The notes beneath the pieces are model-generated. The model was not told the DNA's origin, ran no database searches, and worked only from the letters and a program-made list of their open reading frames with translations. This document shows positions 42,501 through 53,602 of a stretch of 64,000 bases of DNA, one piece after another. The stretch comes from Sabellastarte sp. h YS-2021 (Eukaryota; Annelida; Polychaeta; Sabellida; Sabellidae), in the NCBI GenBank assembly GCA_964017235.1, contig OZ024929.1, positions 110,841,793-110,905,792 of the forward strand, given 5' to 3'. Both the position numbers and the translations under genes were made by a program. Each line of letters starts with the position of its first letter. Within the stretch, counting starts at the first letter, position 1.

Positions 42501-43568
42501 TCAGCAATCAAGGAGCAAGGCTTCTCTGAGGCAGTGGCAGCACGAATTGAGGCTCCTCAAAGAAGATCAATCAGATCTGTCTATGAGGCAAAGTGGACCA
42601 TTTTTACAAAGTGGTGCCTCAGTAATCAGGTGGACTTCAGGGCACCACCTCTGAAAGCCATTGCTGACTTCCTCCTGCACTTGTTTCAGGAGAAGAAGTT
42701 ACAACCAGGCACTATTGATGGCTACAGATCCGCCATTGCTGACAAACTGGGCAATTCCACCATTAATGTCAGCAAAGATGAGAATCTCACTCGTCTCCTG
42801 GATAGTTTCCATAGAGACAGACCTAAGGGCAGGAGGGGCATCCCCTCCTGGAACCTTTCACTGGTTTTACATCAGCTCACAAAGGCTCCCTTTGAACCCC
42901 TGAAAGAGGCCTCCTTGAAACATTTAACTTTCAAGACTGTTTTCTTGCTGGCTTTGGGTTCAGGTAAACGCAGGAGTGAGATCCATGCTTGGTTACATAA
43001 GAACATCAGACACCAGTCAGACTGGTCTAAGGTGTCTTTGTACCCCTCACCCAGCTTCCTATCCAAGAACCAGCTGGCTAAGGAAGGTCCATATAGTGTG
43101 GCTCCAGTGGTCATCCCAGCCCTGGCACCTTCTCTGGATAGGTCACTCAAGGGTGACAGGTCCCTATCTCCAGTTAGAGCCCTGCGCTACTACTTGGACA
43201 GGACTGCAGACCTCAGGCAGAATAAGGAGTTAGTCTTTGTCTCCTTCAAGAAGGGTTTTGATAAAGACATCTCACCTGCCACCATCTCCTCATGGATCAA
43301 ACAGACTGTGGTTCTGTGCTATGAGCTCTCTGACCAGGAGGCCCTCACCTTACATCAGGTTAAAGCCCATGATGTTAGGGCCTTTGCTGCCTCTAAGGCT
43401 TTCCAATCAGGGATTTCCTTAGATCAGATCTTGTCAGCCTGCCACTGGAAATCTCACAACACCTTCACCCAATTCTATTTGAAGGATGTTGCCTGGGCTG
43501 ACTCCGAGCTTTTCCCCCTGGGACCTGTAGTGGCTGCCCAGCAGGTGCACCACCAGGCCCAGAATTGA
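42500..43568 (+). CDS. DIRS B2 tyrosine recombinase region
   Basis: Visible blocks are QPGTIDGYRSAIADKLG, LLDSFHRDRPKGRRG, GSGKRRSEIHAW (first catalytic Arg), KAHDVRAFAASKAF (H..R) and ACHWKSHNTFTQFYLKD (final His/Trp and Tyr region). The frame overlaps the pol-like frame at its left, a usual DIRS layout. The protein would recombine a circular DNA copy into the genome. This part looks whole. Confidence 0.85.
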
Positions 43569-43782
43569 GGGGATGTTGTATATATGTAAATATGTACATA
43601 TTGTAAATATGTTAGATATGTACATAGTGTAAATATGTTGAATGTACATATATTTTCAAAAAAAAAAAACAAAAAAAAAAACTGTGACTTGCTTCCCTTG
43701 GGAAGTTTCTTTCTTCTGGGACTGAACTCAGCCCCTCTCTCTCTCTCTCTCTTTCCGATCTCAAACCGACTCTGGAAGGGAA

Positions 43783-43802
43783 GAAAAAGGGGGGGGGGGG
43801 GG
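43783..43802 (+). promoter_or_regulatory. Purine run ending in 14 Gs, polypurine-tract-like (B2)
   Basis: GAAAAA plus 14 Gs follows the recombinase region, about 160 bp before the internal complementary region. Same position as in B1, and the following GC.ACGTCGGTA is shared. Confidence 0.5.
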
Positions 43803-43954
43803 CAACGTCGGTAGACTCCCGGTTAACCGGTGAGTTGGTGGCCGACCTTGACCTGTCAGGGTTCTCTGACCCTAGGTCAAATGGGCCTGTACTATTTTGT
43901 TTTGTTATGAGTTCACAGAAGTCCCTAGCTGCTTACCCGCCTACCAAGCGGTAG

Positions 43955-44306
43955 TTATTCAGCAATTGTCCATTGGATAGGATGTATTAACGCAATTAAA
44001 TTTTTATAAGTTAATACCCTATCCAATGGACAGGCAAGCCCTACCCAACCGGCCCCGCTATCAGCTTACTAGGGGTCTTACTAGGATTAGACATGAAAAA
44101 GATGCTATGACGTCAAGAGGTAAACAGGAAATGAAGTACGATGCGCCACCTGGCGAATGCACACTCTGTGACCGGTCCTGCCGGTAGTATATACAGGACG
44201 TCTTTTTCTGACGTTTGGCGGGACCGGTCGCGCCGACCGGTAAAGCAATTGTCGATTGGATAGGGTATTAACTTATAAAAATTTAATTTACTTATTAAAT
44301 TTGCAA
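43955..44306 (+). repeat. Internal complementary region and right terminal repeat of DIRS B2
   Basis: CCATTGGATAGGATGTATTA and the following AACGCAAT complement the left terminus, and TTTATAAGTTAATACC complements the right terminus. The inverted terminal repeat then runs to AAATTTGCAA. Confidence 0.85.
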
Positions 44307-44873
44307 TTTTCGGGTACACCCGCCCGTCATCGCAGTTCAGGAAAATATACTGACCGCAGAGGCTTGTAACTTCATACACATGTTTATACTATCAAAAAGG
44401 CAAGCTGATTAGATTTTGGGAGCAAACCGATGAAAATTGACCGATTTATGAGTGATTTTCTCACAGGTACCAATCAGAAAGCTTAAAATTCATGTGAACC
44501 CCCCTATTATCTTCTTAAGTTAGGGGTCAAAGTGGGGTCATATTAAAATAGCCATTTTATTGCGCTGCAATAGCTTACCATGTGCGACTGAGTGCTTCAT
44601 TCGGAGGCTGCGACGCCAGCCAACGATTAAGAAAAATAACCGTTTGGAACTGGCCGAATCCGCGTTTTAGTATGTACCCTAGCAGTGCATAAGCGAGTTC
44701 ACAGTAGTCTGGTTTCCGCCGACCCCACTCTGCAATATAGGGTCGGGTATCGCCCACCATCTTGGGTACTACGCTTCCGTAGTTACCTAACTAAAAAACG
44801 TGCACCAGTTTAAGTGCTGTCGATCTTCTATTATCACCCAAAACATGTTTTTGCATCTAAAGATTATTGTCAT

Positions 44874-46788
44874 TATATCCCCAGACGAAAGTCGGGGATA
44901 TATTGGATTCAGGTCCGTCGCGCCGCCGCCGCCGGCCTAGAAATTTTCTTGTGGACGCGATAACTCAAAAACAAATTAATTTTTTTTTTCAAACTTGGTA
45001 CACATGTTAAGGGTGCCCAAAGGAAGATCCCTATTTTAAGGTGACCTTAATCTCCCAGTAAAAAAGAACTTATGGCCACCTTAAGGTCAGAAATTGGACT
45101 TTTGGCCACTTAGAGCCCTGTAGGTCACAAACTATGATGCTCAGCTGGCTGAAATTTTACCTGACAACACATTAATATGTTCTTAGTACATGTGCCGAAA
45201 ATCACGACTTTCAGTTGAGGAGAAAATTGTGTTTGAGGCCCATAAATACCCCCACTTAGGGATTTTTTGCTATACTTTTCACATATTTTGCCCTATAATT
45301 TGGAAATGGTAATTCTGATGAGTCTCAAACTGCGCTAGATATAACTTTGATATGTAATCCTTGTCTGTAGAAAATTTTAGGGCTGTAGGTTTACCCAAAG
45401 GGGTCGACTTAAGGTCTCAAAAGTGCCTACAGAGACCCAATTTATGCACTTTTTGCCACTTTCAAGCACTGTAGCTTTCAAACTATGTCTCTCATCTAAG
45501 TTAAATATCATCTGGGAATATATCTATGTGTTTTCTTATATGTGCCCCAACATTTAGGCCTTTAATAGACAGTTAACCTGTGTATCAGGACCATAGACAC
45601 CCACCCGAGTGACCCTTATAAGACATTTTTCACATCTTTTTCCCTGTAACTTGGAAATGGTAAGTCTGAGAAGTTTCAAACTGTATTAGATATATATTCT
45701 GTGTGTAATCTTAGTATGTAACAGATTTTAAGTCTGAAGCTTTAATTTTGAAGGTCAAATTGAGGTCTCTAAAAGGCTCCCAAAGACCCAATATTTGGAC
45801 TTTTTGCTACTTTTAAGCCCTGTGACTGTCAAACTATGTGACTGATAGAGCTCAAATCCTATCTGGGAAGATATTAGTATGTTATTTATATATGTGCCAA
45901 AAATTAAGGCTTTAAGAAGACATTTAACCTGTTTATGAGGACCATAAATCTCCACCCGAGTGACCATTTTTAGACATTTTTCACATATTTTGCCCTGTAA
46001 CTTGGAAATGGTAAGTCTAAGAAGTTTCAAACTGTATTAGATGCATATTCTATGTGTAATCTTAGTATGTGACAAATTTTTAGTCTGAAGCTTTAATTTG
46101 AAGGCCACATTTAGGTCTCTAGAAGGTCCCATAAAGACCCAGTATTTGGACTTTTTGCCAATTTTAAGGCCTGTGACTGTTAAACTATGTGACTGATAGA
46201 GCTGAAATCTCATCTGGGAATACATTATTATGTTCTTTTTACATGTGCCAAAAATCAAGGCTTCAAGTAGACATTTAACCTGTGTATGAGGACCTTAAAC
46301 ACCCACCTGAGTGACCCTTTTAAGACATTTTTCACATATTTTGCTCTGTAACTTGGAAATGGTAAGTCTGAGAAGTTTCAAACTTTATTAGATACATATT
46401 CTATGTGTAATCTTAGTATGTAACAAATTTTAAGTCTGAAGCTTTAATTTGAAAACCACATCGAGATCTCTAAAAGGCCCACAGAGACCCAATATTTGGA
46501 CTTTTTACCACCTTTAAGCCCTGTGACTGTTAAACTATGTCATTGATGGAGCTGAAATCCCATCTGGGAATGCATTATTATGTCCTTTTTACATATGCCG
46601 AAAATCAAGGTTTTTAGTAGACATTTAACCTGTGTATGTGGGCCATAGACACTCGCCCAAGTGCCTTTTTGGACATTTTTTCACTTTAACAGCAAAACTA
46701 TTCAATTTAAAGGAGTTTTGTCAAATATGTTGTTCACCTACTTTTTGATGTAGTGCAGTGGGAGATCATACCACGGCAGTGGTCTTGT
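44874..46788 (+). mobile_element. Satellite carrier F1, inserted in DIRS A2
   Basis: The 5' palindrome TATATCCCC...GGGGATATA (44874-44902) is followed by GCGCCGCCGCCGCCGG, unique DNA, then a 350-bp repeat. The candidate 3' end is a small hairpin ACCAC.GTGGT (46770-46783) followed by CTTGT (46784-46788). The flanks CAT and TATTTT would rejoin between two Ts, as for H2. A satellite remnant of the H type lies at about 46685-46745. Confidence 0.6.
45000..46690. repeat. 350-bp tandem repeat inside F1, about four units
   Basis: TTTGCCCTGTAACTTGGAAA recurs near 45288, 45638, 45988 and 46340. Other landmarks are GACCCAATATTTGGACTTTT and TTTAACCTGTGTATGAGGAC. Each unit may be two halves of about 175 bp. 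Confidence 0.85.
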
Positions 46789-47099
46789 TATTTTATATAC
46801 TTTATTTATTCATATTCACACTCCATTTGTGTTGTTATTTCACAAGTTCTTTACATTTATATTCTTTTTTATTTTTTTAAATACCTTAATATTCTTCAAA
46901 GCACATGAACTTCAAAACCCTCTGGACCCCTGGGCAAGTTCCCCTGCAAGTTCTTGGAACTTGACCACCAACTAGGCAGAACCTCTCCTCTCCATTCCAC
47001 AACTACCTCACAGACTACTTCCTCCTGTGACCCTCCTTGGGTATGTGTCACACTCTTAAGGCCATCCTTAAGGGGTTAAAGCCAAATTCTGAAGGGTGC

Positions 47100-50000
47100 C
47101 TAATCCTCATCCTGCCTAGACAATTCGTAGCCTATATCCTCCAGAGGGAATTGTATAAATGGACCAACATGACCCTGATCTCATCTAGGGGATTCTAGAT
47201 ATCAGGAACTCAGGAATTCGCCCTTTTTTGGCCTTCTCCTCTGTTCAAGTCTCAGTCAAGGGAGTAGAAGACTTCCTCCTTAAGGCACCCCCAAGTCTCA
47301 CAGGGTTTTAGACCTTATCAAACTCCCCTTTCGTTTTCCCCACCTCAGTACAATGAGGCTCCTACAGGAACCGCCCCTATGGGAGCCAATTCCTCTCGAG
47401 CAGTAACCAGTTGTTTCCGCAGGTAGGGGAAAATTAACTTAAGAGGCTCCAGGGTTCTCCTCAGGACCCCTCCTATGACTCCTTCAAGCCTCCCTTAGTC
47501 CACCAGTAGGTTGCCTCCGTTCTTTCAGAAGAGACTGGCTCACAAACAATTGCTCAGACAACGTGTTAAACATTATCACCAATGGTTACGTTCTTCCATT
47601 CATCTCAAACCAAATTTGGTTAGAGCCCCTCTGATTCATTCAGGTTAAAAGCCCCTCAAAGAACTAGCTCTGACCACTTGTATCCAGTCTCTTCGGTCAA
47701 GAACGCATAGAAAGGGTGGAAAATGTAAGATCTCTCGGGTTTTACAGTCGCCTATCCCCAGTACCCAAGCCTCACCTAGGTGGAAGCCTCTTATAGACCT
47801 AAGCAGTCTAAACGCCTTCCTGCTTGTGGAAAGGTTCAAACGGAAACCCCAGAATCTATTAGGGCTTCTCTCATAACAGGGTAGTGGGTGTCGTCGATAG
47901 ACCTAGCAGACACCTACCTTCACACCCCATCCATCCAAACTCAAGGAAGTACCTAAGATTTTGCCACAGGTGACAGGTATTCCAGTTCACTTCCCTTCGG
48001 ACTAACCATGGCCCCTCAGGTCTTTACAATGATTGTAAAAGGGTTGAAGCTATGGCCCTGTTAAGGGGAATCAGACTTCACCAACACCTGGACGACTGGC
48101 TGATCAGGTCCCAGTCTCAGGAAGAAACACAAGTGAAAGCTCAGACAGTGGTAGATCTAACACATATCTTGGGGTGGATAATATCAGGAGAAGTCCGAAC
48201 TAAGACCAACTCAGGTGTTCTCCTTCGTGGGTTACGAATACCTTCTAGATTCAGCCCTTGTAAAACCCTCTCAAGAGAGATGGCTCAACTCCAGGATTTG
48301 ATCCTACGTATAAAGTCAAAACATGTTTTGACTGCAAGATGTTTGATGTCGCTAATTGGGTTGCTTGCCTCAACGGAGAAGATGGTCCTGGAGGGATGCC
48401 TTCAAATGAGGCCCTTTCAGTTTCATCTCAAAGAGCACTGGAGATATCCTCAGTCCCTGGACTGCCTCCTTCCTTGGACAGAAACGATTTCTGCACACCT
48501 AGTCTGGTGGCATAATCCTGTAAACATGATGAAAGGCTCAGACTTTCATCCCAAAGACCACAGTATCCAACTCTTTACAGACGCCTCAAACGACGGTTGG
48601 GGCGCTCACTTAGACCAAAGTTCTACCAAAGGTCTGGGTCAAAACAGGAGAAAAGGCTACACATAAATGTTCTAGAATTGAAGGCGGTCTCACTGGCCCT
48701 GCGTCAGTTCAAGGACCAGTGTCACAACAAAACAGTTCTAGTTGCAACGGACAACTCAACAGTGGTAGCCTACATAAACAAACAAGAAGGAACTCACTCA
48801 GCGGAGATGTGTGCTCTCCTGTGGAAGATCATGACATGGTGCCATCATTTTCACATAACATTGAAAGCCAGACACATTCCAGGCTATCTCAATGTGATGG
48901 CCGACCTTCTGTCCAGGTCCAACCAAGTTCAGTCGAGAGAATGGTCACTACATCCACAGGTCTTCAAGCAGATCCCTCTATACGTGTCTCCTATCCCAGA
49001 CCAAAAGGCCTGGGATATAGATGCTCTAAACATAAACTGGACGGGTCTCACTGCCTATGCTTACCCTCCAATGGCTCTCCTTCACAGGGTGATCCGAAAA
49101 ATCAGGCAATGCCATTGCCTGATCATACTAATAGCCCCAGGCTGGCCAGGGATGCCCTGGTTCTCGGACCTAGTACAGCTTTAACAGAGATCCCACTACA
49201 ACTCCCAGTGTCAACAACACTACTCAAACAGTCCCACAGTTACGTATTCCACAGCAATCCGCAACATCTCAACCTCCACGCCTGGTGTCTAGGAGTGGAC
49301 AACTCCAAGAACAAGGCTTCTCTGTGGAGATGGCACAGAGAATTGCTGCCCCTCAGCGGTCATCAACAAGTCTACAAATCAAAGTGGGCCCTATTTGAAA
49401 AATGGTGCAGAGAAAATTCGGTGGATTTCTCCACTCCATCTGTGAAATAATCTCAGATTTTTTCATGTACCTGTACCAAGACTTAAACAGGCGCCCCTCT
49501 ACCATTGATGGTTACAGGACTGCCATTGTTGACACTTTGGGCCCAACGGCCCAACATATAGCACATGAGGCAGACCTTCATAGGTTACTCTCCAGTTTCC
49601 ACAGGGATTGTCCCAAAAAGTTCCAGGAATCTTCCTAAGTGGGACCTTTCTGTTCTCAATGAGCTCACAAAAGTGCCCTTTGAGCCTATGAAAGACACAG
49701 ACCTCAAACATCTTACTCTCAAAACTGCTTTCTTGCTAGCTTTGGCCTCCGGCAAGCGCCGCAGCGAAATCCACGCCTGGGTTGCAAACAAAGTATCTAA
49801 TCTAGGCCAATGGGAAAAGGTTGCCTTGTCCCCTTCTTCTGATTTTATAGCCAAAAACCAACTAGCAAGAGAAGGTTCTCAAAGTGTGTCTCCGGTGACT
49901 ATTCCTGCTCTAACTACCATTGTAGATAGACAATTCAAAGAAGATAGGACCCTGTGTCCTGTTCGGGCCCTGAGGTACTATTTGGATTGAACCAAGGACC

Positions 50001-50340
50001 TAAGAGGTTCCCGATCCCTTCTCTTCATCTCCTTTAAGAAAGGACAGACATCAGACTCACTACACTCTCTTCCTGGTTGAAACAAACCATTCTTCTTTGT
50101 TACAAACAAGCAGACCAACAAGCCTTGGACCTGGTCCAAGTCAAAGCGCATGACATTCGGGCCTTCGCGGCCTCTAAGGCCTTTTACGGTGGGGTATCGG
50201 TGGACCAGATCATGCAAGCGTGTCACTGGAAAGCTCACAACACATTTACCAATTTTTACTTAAAAGACCTTACTTGGTCAGACAACGACAACAACATGTA
50301 TCTGGGACCAGTAGTAGTGGCACAAGTCCTAGACCCTTCC
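47100..50340 (+). pseudogene. Decayed ORF1 end, RT, RNase H and recombinase of DIRS A2
   Basis: It parallels A1 from the ORF1 end (CTCCAGAGGGAATT near 47153) through RT near 47700-48300, RNase H (LFTDASNDGWGAHLDQS near 48571), the tail domain near 48970-49170 and the recombinase to about 50330 (CHWKAHNTFTNFYLKDLTWS). It preserves the site where A1 carries B1, without the insertion (near 49455). Fossil, many breaks. Confidence 0.85.
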
Positions 50341-50361
50341 CCTCAGCATCGTCATCTTCGG

Positions 50362-50383
50362 GAAGAAAAGGGGGGGGGGGGGG
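50362..50383 (+). promoter_or_regulatory. Purine run ending in 14 Gs, polypurine-tract-like (A2)
   Basis: GAAGAAAA is followed by 14 Gs, in the same position as in A1 despite the age of the copy. Confidence 0.5.
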
Positions 50384-50829
50384 CACACCAGCTGCAACCA
50401 AGTCATCAGGAGTCTTTCCCAGGGTCTTGGTATTGGTTACCTTTCCAGATGTTCACGGTAAGGTCTTTTTATCCTTTAATTTTTATCTGTATAATGTATC
50501 CCTTATCCAATGTACCCTAATCTCATTTTAGGTGGCAAATGTTATGAGATACAGACCTAGGGTCTGTACTTTAGCAGTGATGCCCTTACGGGCTATTCCC
50601 GAGTGAGCTCGGCTGCACTCTCTTCTCTCAGAACATCTAGACGGTATTCGTACCGTCATCACTTCTACCGGTTTTTGGCTATTTACAGACCCGACCATTA
50701 GAACTGGGGTTCTGTAATTGGGACTCAGACTGACTTTTTCGACCAATTTGGTATCTGCTAATTCTAAATTCTAAGAAAAATAACACCTTTTCAGTCTCAG
50801 TTGTAATCCCGCCACCAGGCGGTTGAATT

Positions 50830-51160
50830 CAGCACTCAGTCCCACATGGCAAGCTATTGTAGCGCAATAAAATTGAAAATTTTAATTACGTAAATGTAGC
50901 TTTTATAAGCTACAAAGCTTACCATGTACCTCCCCGCTGTATTCCAGCTGAGGGGGTATGGGCTAAATTTACCACGAGAGAAGAAGGAAGAATTTCCACA
51001 ATGCACTGCTAGGGTACATACTAAAACGCGGACTGGGCCAGTTCCAAACGGTTATTTTTCTTAATCGTTGGCTGGAGTCGCGGCCTCCGAATAAAGCACT
51101 CAGTCCCACATGGTAAGCTTGTAGCTTATAAAAGCTACATTTACGTAATTAAAATTTTCA
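50830..51160 (+). repeat. Internal complementary region and right terminal repeat of DIRS A2
   Basis: TAGCGCAATAAAATTGAAAA near 50868 joins the complements of the two element ends. The inverted repeat (TACTAAAACGCGGACTGG and onward) runs from about 50990 to 51110, and the terminus TAATTAAAATTTTCA closes the element. Confidence 0.8.
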
Positions 51161-52345
51161 TATTTCATCTTTTCCCCTTATATCTCCTTTATTCTTGCTT
51201 CTAGAGCTTGAGAATGTATTAAGAGGTATTGGGAAACCATATGTGAAGAGTCTAGATAGCTGGCCATATTTACCCCCAGACCCTCCCTTATGGGTCAAAC
51301 TGGGGTCATGAAATAGCTGACTTTGTGTTTTTGCCTTACCGGTATATCTCCTTTATTCTTGCTTTTAGAGTTTTAGAATGTATTAAGAGGTATTGGGAAA
51401 CCGTATGTGTAGAGTCTAGATAGCCGGTCAGATTTACCTCCTGAGCCCCCCCCCCCCCCCCCCCTCCTTATGGGTCAAACTGGGGTCATAAAATAGCCGC
51501 TTTTGTGTTTTGGCCTTTTTTCTCCTTTATTCTTGCTTTTAGAGCTTTACAATGTATTAAGAGGTATTGGGAAGCCATATGAGAAGAGTCTAGAAAGCCA
51601 GTCAGATTTACCCTCGGACCCCCCTTATGGGTCAAACTGAGGTCATAAAATAGCCGATTTCGTGTTTTTGTCCTTTATCTTCTTTATTCTTGCTTTTAGA
51701 GCTTTAGAATGTATTAAGAGGTATTGGGAAACTGTATGTGAGGAGTCTAGTTAGCCAGCCAAATTTACCCCCAGACCCCCCTTATGGGTCAAACTGGGGT
51801 CATAAAATAGCCAATTTTGTGTTTTTGCCTTACATCTCCTTTATTCTTGCTTTTACAATTTTAGAATGTATTAAGAGGTATTGGGAAACCTTATGTGAAG
51901 AGTCTAGATAGCCGGTCAGATTTACCCCCCGGATCCCCCCTTATGGGTCAAATTGGAGTCATAAAATAGTCGATTTTGTGTTTTGGCCTTTTATCTCCTT
52001 TATTTTTGCTTTTACAGCTTTAGAATGTATTAAGAGGTATTGGGAAACCATATGTGAAGAGTCTAGATAGCTGGTCAGATTTACCCCCGGATCCCTCCTT
52101 ATGGGTCAAACTGGGGGTCATAAAATAGCTGATTTTGTGTTTTTGCCTCTTATCTCCTTTATTCTTGCTTTTACAGCTTTAGAATGTATTAAGAGGTATT
52201 GGGAAACCTTATGTGAAGAGTCTAGATAACTGGGGTCATAAAATAGTCGATTTTGTGTTTTTGCCTTTTATCTCTTTTATTCTTTTAGAGTTTTAGCATG
52301 TATTGAGAGGTATTGGGAAACCTTATGTGAAGAGTCTAGATGGCT
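51161..52345. repeat. 158-bp satellite array of carrier E1, about seven units
   Basis: TGTATTAAGAGGTATTGGGA recurs near 51215, 51379, 51553, 51710, 51867, 52026 and 52185. Units hold a C-rich stretch of very variable length, up to about 20 Cs near 51447, followed by CCTTATGGGTCAAACTGGGG. Confidence 0.9.
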
Positions 52346-52679
52346 GGTCAGATTTACCCAGTGCCCACACTGTCTGCTTAACTTTCACTTCTTCTCTCAA
52401 TACTGCATGTTTTTATTTTCAAAAACCTTTTTCTACTGTATATTATATTGCAGTGAACCTTTTTGGGATGCTTAGTTTTTGTTAGCAAAATCATTTTTGT
52501 AGTTTGCAAAGTAAGTTCACTGGCTCAGACATTATTTCTACAAAGACTGCAGAGCTTAAAATTCCCAGAAGTATTTTATAATATTTTTTCTCAGTGCTGT
52601 TACATGTCACATTAATTATGTATTTTTGATTTTGGAGTCAGTGCATTGGGTTAATTGACCAAGAGTTGTGCTATTACAG

Positions 52680-52878
52680 AGAGAAGGTGTCTCATCCTGA
52701 TCATATTGACCAGCCACCCCTGTCAACCATTACACTCGCCATATTGAAGGAATGCAAGAAAGAAAATGTCAAGTACAGAACAGAGGCTTTCAAGAGTATG
52801 GGACTGTTACTAGAGGCTCACCCAGAGGTGGATATGTTTGCAGACTTAGCAGATCTAATATCTCCTCTGCTAAAACAG
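52680..52878 (+). CDS. Probable internal host exon, HEAT-repeat-like protein
   Basis: The stretch is bounded by TGCTATTACAG (acceptor, AG at 52678-52679) and CTAAAACAG followed by GTAAAG (donor at 52879). It is 199 bp, open throughout, and enters with the last base of a codon. The translation EKVSHPDHIDQPPLSTITLA continues with ILKECKKENVKYRTEAFKSM and LLEAHPEVDMFADLADLISP. The pattern of two amphipathic helices per repeat suits HEAT/ARM proteins. ECM29-type proteasome adaptor is a possible identity from the wording of the motif, but weakly held. No other exon of the gene is recognised; introns are full of carriers. An exon captured by an element is an alternative. Confidence 0.6.
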
Positions 52879-53185
52879 GTAAAGGCAACTTCAAGTACGG
52901 AACCTCTTGTCAAACCTTCTATTGTCTGTATATTTGACTTTATGAACTCATTTCAAAATTGAATTACTACATGAATTACTTCCTTGAATTACTACCTGAC
53001 ATGTGTCCCATTTAAGGATGATGTGTCCCAATGTGCCCCTGTTTGAAAATTGGTCGATAAAGGTTGGAACTTGGAACCATGTCATATTGTTGTATAAAGT
53101 AAATACTTTTGAATCTGTGACAAAAGTTGTCCCTGCACATTTTAAACTGTTCAAAACTCTCCTGGCATAGACCCTTAACATAGCA
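52879..53185. other. Intron-like DNA, nothing else recognised
   Basis: Follows the donor site of the probable exon. No repeat unit or frame stands out. The right edge is the start of a DIRS-type terminus. Confidence 0.4.
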
Positions 53186-53602
53186 TTTTATTGCGAAAAA
53201 TACACTTACCATTTCCTGACCATAGCTATATGTTGATGCCATCCAACTCACTGGCCAACGTTGAGAAACGTTTTAAGGTACCTTCAGATGCCAGTGAGTG
53301 AGTATGAACTAGCATGTCCCCCTAGTGGTCATGTGACCACGCCAGTAAACAATCTTCATTATTTTTGTTGGCCATCCTTGAGTGTGGATGTGTATTTTCT
53401 TTTTGGATTTTATTAAAGCTTTTGGAGTTCTTATAGGTTTTTGAGTTCTGTGGTGGGACATCTGTGTTGACAATGTCTCCTCAGGACAAAATTAGAGAAC
53501 TACAGAGGAATTTAAGGTGATTTTCTACCTAGGTTATGGCGGATTATGATTACTTTTTGTAAAGATGGCGGCATTGATGTTTCGTTGTTGGATGAAGATG
53601 TT
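53186..53602 (+). mobile_element. Left end of a third DIRS-like family (fragment)
   Basis: TTTTATTGCG opens it, exactly the first bases of B1, B2 and A2, followed by ACTTACCAT as in the A family. Further in are an inverted pair ACTCACTGGC and GCCAGTGAGT, GGTCATGTGACC, and an ATG at about 53474 reading MSPQDKIREL, similar to the MSSPGQK and MSLHQAN starts of the other ORF1s. The rest is missing or displaced by carrier E2. Fossil fragment, assignment by terminus and layout only. Confidence 0.5.

Larger units (their letters stand above)
37559..44306 (+). mobile_element. DIRS retroelement B2
   Basis: DIRS element of the same family as B1, about 6.7 kb. Parts are left repeat (to about 37745), ORF1, pol-like region, tyrosine recombinase, G-tract, internal complementary region and right inverted repeat. 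Left and right repeats differ at about three of 180 positions, so it is somewhat older than A1. It is broken: one hAT MITE insertion in ORF1 and a handful of other breaks. It sits inside carrier E1. Confidence 0.9.
44555..51160 (+). mobile_element. DIRS retroelement A2 (older, broken)
   Basis: Left end TTTTATTGCGCTGC, right end TTAAAATTTTCA. Both termini resemble A1, but the repeat bodies differ from A1, so it is another subfamily. Its own left and right repeats differ at about 5 percent of positions. Most of ORF1 is gone and carrier F1 (44874-46788) occupies the first third. Well over ten breaks. Inserted in the satellite of carrier E1. Confidence 0.85.
37353..52496 (+). mobile_element. Satellite carrier E1, split by DIRS B2 and DIRS A2
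   Basis: The 5' hairpin (AAGCGTCCC at 37357) and CGCCACCGCCGC patch lie left of B2. Unique DNA continues at 44307-44554. The satellite resumes right of A2 at 51161 and runs to 52345. A degenerate 3' end, GGGATGCTTAG and TTTTTGTTAGCAAAA, sits near 52468-52492. The pieces left of, between and right of the two DIRS elements total about 1.8 kb and follow the order of E2. The junctions are supported by E2 and by other monomers; this is the best reading, not proof. Confidence 0.65.

Noticed and set aside
53325-53340. GTGGTCA.TG.TGACCAC as a host regulatory site
   Set aside because: It lies within the DIRS-like terminus fragment and is more likely part of that element; no host gene start is near.
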